From assembly GCA_020041925.1 (NCBI GenBank), contig CP083409.1: a DNA stretch of 64,000 nucleotides; one strand, written 5' to 3'. A program made the translations under genes and the position numbers. The notes beneath the pieces were generated by a model. That model worked only from the letters and a program-made list of their open reading frames with translations. It ran no database searches and was not told the origin of the DNA. Of this stretch, positions 61,136 through 64,000 are shown piece by piece. Positions within the stretch are counted from its first letter, which is position 1; each line of letters begins with the position of its first letter. This DNA is from Faucicola osloensis_D (lineage in GTDB: Bacteria > Pseudomonadota > Gammaproteobacteria > Pseudomonadales > Moraxellaceae).

Positions 61136-61285
61136 ACGATATCCTTGATTAGTGTTTTAAAAAGACAAAAAAACCTACCCCAATACTAAGGTTTTATATC
61201 TCTAAGATAGGAAAATTTGACAAAGGTGACAAGGTACTAACATGACTATAGGGTCATAAAAAAATCTAATTGGTCAAATTAAAAC

Positions 61286-63130
61286 TTATAGCAAATAGTT
61301 TGGTTTATAGTTGGCTTTAAGCCAATCGGTGGTGTCTTTACTAGACATGGGTTTACCAAACCCAAAGCCCTGAACGGAATCACAACCAAGGCTACGCAAA
61401 TATTCGATTTCTTCACAGTTAGAGACGCCCTCAGCCAATGCTTGCATGGATAGCGAATGCGCCATATCAATCACTGATTTGACAATCACTTGTTTTTTTG
61501 AGTCTTGTAAAATATCTGTAATAAACAAGCGGTCAATTTTGAGCACATCAATCGGATATTTAATCAAATATTGCAGCGCGGCAAAACCTGTACCAAAGTC
61601 ATCAATCGATATACTAATACCATACTGGCGCAGTTTTGCTAGCATCAGCTGCGCTTTTACTTCATCTTGAATGTTGCGGACTTCGGTGATTTCAAAACTG
61701 ATTAATTGGGCAAGCCAACTATACTGCTGTATCATCCCTTCAATAAACTCAATAAATTTGTCACTAATCAATTGGCGAGTATCAATATTGATACAGATGA
61801 GGCAGTTATAGCCCATCTCACGCCATGTCAAAATCTGCTCGACACACGCTAAAACAATTTTTTCAAATAGCGCCTGCGATGACTTATCGAGCACCTCATC
61901 CAAAAAATCTTTGGGATAGAGCAGTCCAAGGGTGGGATGCTCCCAGCGCACCAGCGCTTCAAACATCGGCAAGTCGGGCTGTGCAAACTCTAGCTTGGGC
62001 TGAAAATAGGGCAAAATTTGCTGTTTTAATAACGCATTTTTAAAGGCGCTTAGCAAATGAATGTCTTTAAAATTGCCTTTTTGCTGGTTGGCATCATACC
62101 AAACACAATCTTCATCACTGATGAGCCGCGCATGTTTTAACGCCGTGTCTGCTTGTAAGAGCAGTGTCTGAGCATCTTGGGTATGAGTTGGAAAAATCGA
62201 GGCGCCAATCGACAGCCTTAAATAAATTGATTGGTTGTCAATGCTAAAAGGTAAGTCAAATAACTGTTTGAGCGCTGCCACATAGTGATGCGCGGCATCA
62301 AGGTCTTGTACCGAAATCATCGCCGCAAAACTATCACCCCCAAACCGCGAAAAAGTGACTAAACTTGCACCCGAAATCTTTAAGGACTTTATCCGTTTGA
62401 CAAAACCTTGAATCAGCGTATTGGTATTTTCAATGCCAAGGCTGATGTTAAAAGACTGCAATTTATCAATATTGATGCGTATCAATACCCCCATACAATC
62501 GCGGTGATTATCAGCTGTCTGGTAGTAGTCAATACAGCTTTTTAATTTGTCATAAAAAGTATCATAATTGGGCAGACCCGTTAATTCATCATAATTGTAG
62601 AGATGTAAGGTGTGGCTAAGCTGCGCATCTTTTTTGGTTAAATTGGTAAGTAGCCCTACATACACCACCTGATTATCATCGACTTCACACACGGAGATAT
62701 CTAGCCAAACCGCCACTTCAGGTGAATTGTGATAAGAAAGCACTAAATTGGTCGAAATTGATTGTCGATTATCCAGTCTGGTAATGATGGCGGCAATCGC
62801 TTGCTGTAAGTGTGGGGCATAGGTCTTATACGGATAAAAATAAAACGGGCTACCTATCACCTGATCGCGTGGAAAGGTGGTAATGTTTAAAAATTGCTGA
62901 TTGACACAGATAAAACGTAGCCGTTCATCAAGCATAAAAATGCCATCATGGATTTTTGAAAAAACCGAGGCAAACACCGCATTTTGATGTTCAAGCGAAA
63001 TTTGTTGATCAAAAAAATGGCTATCAACAATAAACCCATACTCACGTAAATCACCATGACACAACTTATTAACATCCACAAAGCAATCACGATGGTCTAT
63101 CGGCATGACTGGATCGGTATTGGATGACAT
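61286..63130 (-). CDS. PAS-GGDEF-EAL protein, probable c-di-GMP phosphodiesterase
   Basis: 614 residues: PAS domain (about 50-165: IHDGIFMLDERLRFICVNQQFL), GGDEF domain (about 178-340) and EAL domain (about 365-608). The GGDEF signature is degenerate (GGDSF, 264-268), so cyclase activity is doubtful. The EAL site is intact: EALVRW (391-396), a CINIDTRQL Asn, SFEITEV, DDFGTGFAALQYL, the Lys in PIDVLKIDRLFI and the ALAEGVSNCEE Glu. Expected to hydrolyse c-di-GMP, perhaps allosterically controlled. Two nt after rsmE. Confidence 0.9.
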   Translation of the reverse strand: MSSNTDPVMPIDHRDCFVDVNKLCHGDLREYGFIVDSHFFDQQISLEHQNAVFASVFSKIHDGIFMLDERLRFICVNQQFLNITTFPRDQVIGSPFYFYPYKTYAPHLQQAIAAIITRLDNRQSISTNLVLSYHNSPEVAVWLDISVCEVDDNQVVYVGLLTNLTKKDAQLSHTLHLYNYDELTGLPNYDTFYDKLKSCIDYYQTADNHRDCMGVLIRINIDKLQSFNISLGIENTNTLIQGFVKRIKSLKISGASLVTFSRFGGDSFAAMISVQDLDAAHHYVAALKQLFDLPFSIDNQSIYLRLSIGASIFPTHTQDAQTLLLQADTALKHARLISDEDCVWYDANQQKGNFKDIHLLSAFKNALLKQQILPYFQPKLEFAQPDLPMFEALVRWEHPTLGLLYPKDFLDEVLDKSSQALFEKIVLACVEQILTWREMGYNCLICINIDTRQLISDKFIEFIEGMIQQYSWLAQLISFEITEVRNIQDEVKAQLMLAKLRQYGISISIDDFGTGFAALQYLIKYPIDVLKIDRLFITDILQDSKKQVIVKSVIDMAHSLSMQALAEGVSNCEEIEYLRSLGCDSVQGFGFGKPMSSKDTTDWLKANYKPNYLL

Positions 63131-63132
63131 GA

Positions 63133-63993
63133 TTATTCCTGTGCAAGGGTCAAAGTTTGATGTAGGGTCAACAATGAAGACAATGCGACAACAGGGGCTG
63201 TTTCAGTTCGTAGCACACGCTCGCCAATTTGCCAAGGCATAAAACCCCGCTCGATAGCTTGCGTTATTTCTTGCTCTGAAAACCCACCTTCGGCGCCAAT
63301 GAGTAACCAAAATTGGGCTAAAGAACACTGTCTAAACTGGTTTGTTATACGGGGTATTGGGTTGGTATAGGGCGTGAGGGGTTCAATATCGTTATGCTCA
63401 ATGTCGTTACCTTCAATTTGATTACAAGGTGTCACTACGCCACTGTCATCAGGAGGAACGGCTAAAATTAATTTGGTCACGTCGGCAGAAGTGGGAACGC
63501 CTGCTGGCTCATCAATCCAGTCGCTAAAAGCTTTTGGTGCCAGCAATGTTGGCACAATATTAAGCCCACATTGTTCACATGCCGATACCGCAATCTGCTG
63601 CCAGTGGGCGAGCTTTTTATCGGCTTGGTCTGCTTTTAGGCGTACTTCGCCATGTTGGCTTGTGAGCAGCTGAATCGATGACACCCCAAGCTCTGTGGAT
63701 TTTTGAATGGCATAATCCATGCGCTCGCCACGGCTCATAACCAAGGCAATGTTCACAGTAAATGGCAAAGCTCGATTGATCGGATTAAAATCGTTGATGG
63801 TAACGAGCGCTTGTTTTTTAGTGACATCCGTTAAAGTGACGGTATATTCACCACCTTGACCATCAAAAAACAACGCTTGTTCGCCGATACTTGCTCTTAA
63901 CACTTTACACCAATGATGAAAAATCTCTTCGGTCAAAGGCACAGTGCTGCCAACTTGTAGCAAATTTGGTTGGTTATAAAAAAATCTACGCAT
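63133..63993 (-). CDS. rsmE: 16S rRNA (uracil(1498)-N(3))-methyltransferase
   Basis: SPOUT-class methyltransferase acting on 30S subunits. 286 residues starting MRRFFYNQPN. HHWCKVLRASIGEQALFFDGQGGEY and the PUA-like domain are followed by MDYAIQKSTELGVSSIQLL and the trefoil-knot WLLIGAEGGFSEQEI, then GERVLRTETAPVVAL. It is about 40 residues longer than E. coli RsmE because of an insert (about 165-213) containing repeats of Asn-Asp-Ile-Glu. It starts 8 nt before the window end and is complete. Confidence 0.94.
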   Translation of the reverse strand: MRRFFYNQPNLLQVGSTVPLTEEIFHHWCKVLRASIGEQALFFDGQGGEYTVTLTDVTKKQALVTINDFNPINRALPFTVNIALVMSRGERMDYAIQKSTELGVSSIQLLTSQHGEVRLKADQADKKLAHWQQIAVSACEQCGLNIVPTLLAPKAFSDWIDEPAGVPTSADVTKLILAVPPDDSGVVTPCNQIEGNDIEHNDIEPLTPYTNPIPRITNQFRQCSLAQFWLLIGAEGGFSEQEITQAIERGFMPWQIGERVLRTETAPVVALSSLLTLHQTLTLAQE

Positions 63994-64000
63994 AAATCAT

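Noticed and set aside
1..64000. CRISPR array, prophage, integron or insertion sequence
   Set aside because: No regularly spaced repeats with unique spacers and no transposase, integrase or phage structural genes were found; all tandem repeats are short and contiguous.

Overview
The window is a chromosomal segment of a gammaproteobacterium, most likely a Moraxellaceae member close to Moraxella (Faucicola) osloensis. The assignment rests on gene content and protein style: the MesX/MesD methionine synthase pair known from Acinetobacter, an Acinetobacter/Moraxella-type membrane glucose dehydrogenase, a RegB/RegA redox pair, large FadE/DmdC-like acyl-CoA dehydrogenases, and a moderately AT-rich base composition. 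No rRNA, CRISPR array, prophage, insertion sequence or replication origin was seen. One tRNA gene (Met, CAT anticodon) is present.

Layout. 1-2.6 kb: end of cydA, then cydB and cydX (cytochrome bd oxidase). 2.7-8.1 kb: ammonium transporter, an unknown protein, a lipoprotein esterase and gabD. 8.2-12.1 kb (minus): pncB, then a mesX-mesD-flavin reductase operon for B12-independent methionine synthesis. 12.6-18.4 kb: PQQ glucose dehydrogenase, photolyase, a DUF2256 zinc protein and a TonB-like protein. 18.5-24.4 kb (minus): fadL, infA, truA, asparaginase, ybeY, phoH. 24.7-32.7 kb: tRNA-Met, putP, trmB, a DUF2628/pilin-like membrane protein, htpG, ispH, gmk. 32.7-39.2 kb: a LysR regulator divergent from an ACAD10/11-type dehydrogenase, kinase, phosphatase and SDR block that resembles the 4-hydroxyacyl-CoA (levulinate-type) route. 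39.3-43.7 kb: thioredoxin-MsrA-MsrB lipoprotein, RegBA-type two-component system, cold-shock protein. 44.0-50.8 kb (minus): zinc alcohol dehydrogenase, otsBA (trehalose), and a tightly overlapped four-gene cluster of unknown product (acyl-CoA dehydrogenase-like protein, PIG-L deacetylase, NodS-like methyltransferase, GT2). 51.5-57.4 kb: clpB, an AT-rich two-gene Septu (PtuAB) antiphage system, dcd and a small acidic protein. 57.4-64 kb (minus): two paralogous acyl-CoA dehydrogenases, a PAS-GGDEF-EAL protein and rsmE.

How the parts fit. Most of the window is housekeeping plus an aerobic lifestyle based on lipids and organic acids (FadL import, several acyl-CoA dehydrogenases, GABA/succinate semialdehyde, proline, periplasmic glucose oxidation), with respiratory and redox control (bd oxidase, RegBA) and stress defence (ClpB, HtpG, Msr, photolyase, trehalose, cold shock). 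The clearest accessory element is PtuAB between clpB and dcd. The least understood element is the four-gene cluster behind otsBA. A regulatory observation links two distant loci: the same 15-bp palindrome followed by a half-site at nearly the same spacing lies upstream of both mesX and the ACAD10/11-type gene, suggesting one LysR-type regulator for both. Coordinates, motifs and spacings were read directly from the sequence; family names come from recognition of protein motifs, not from database searches.
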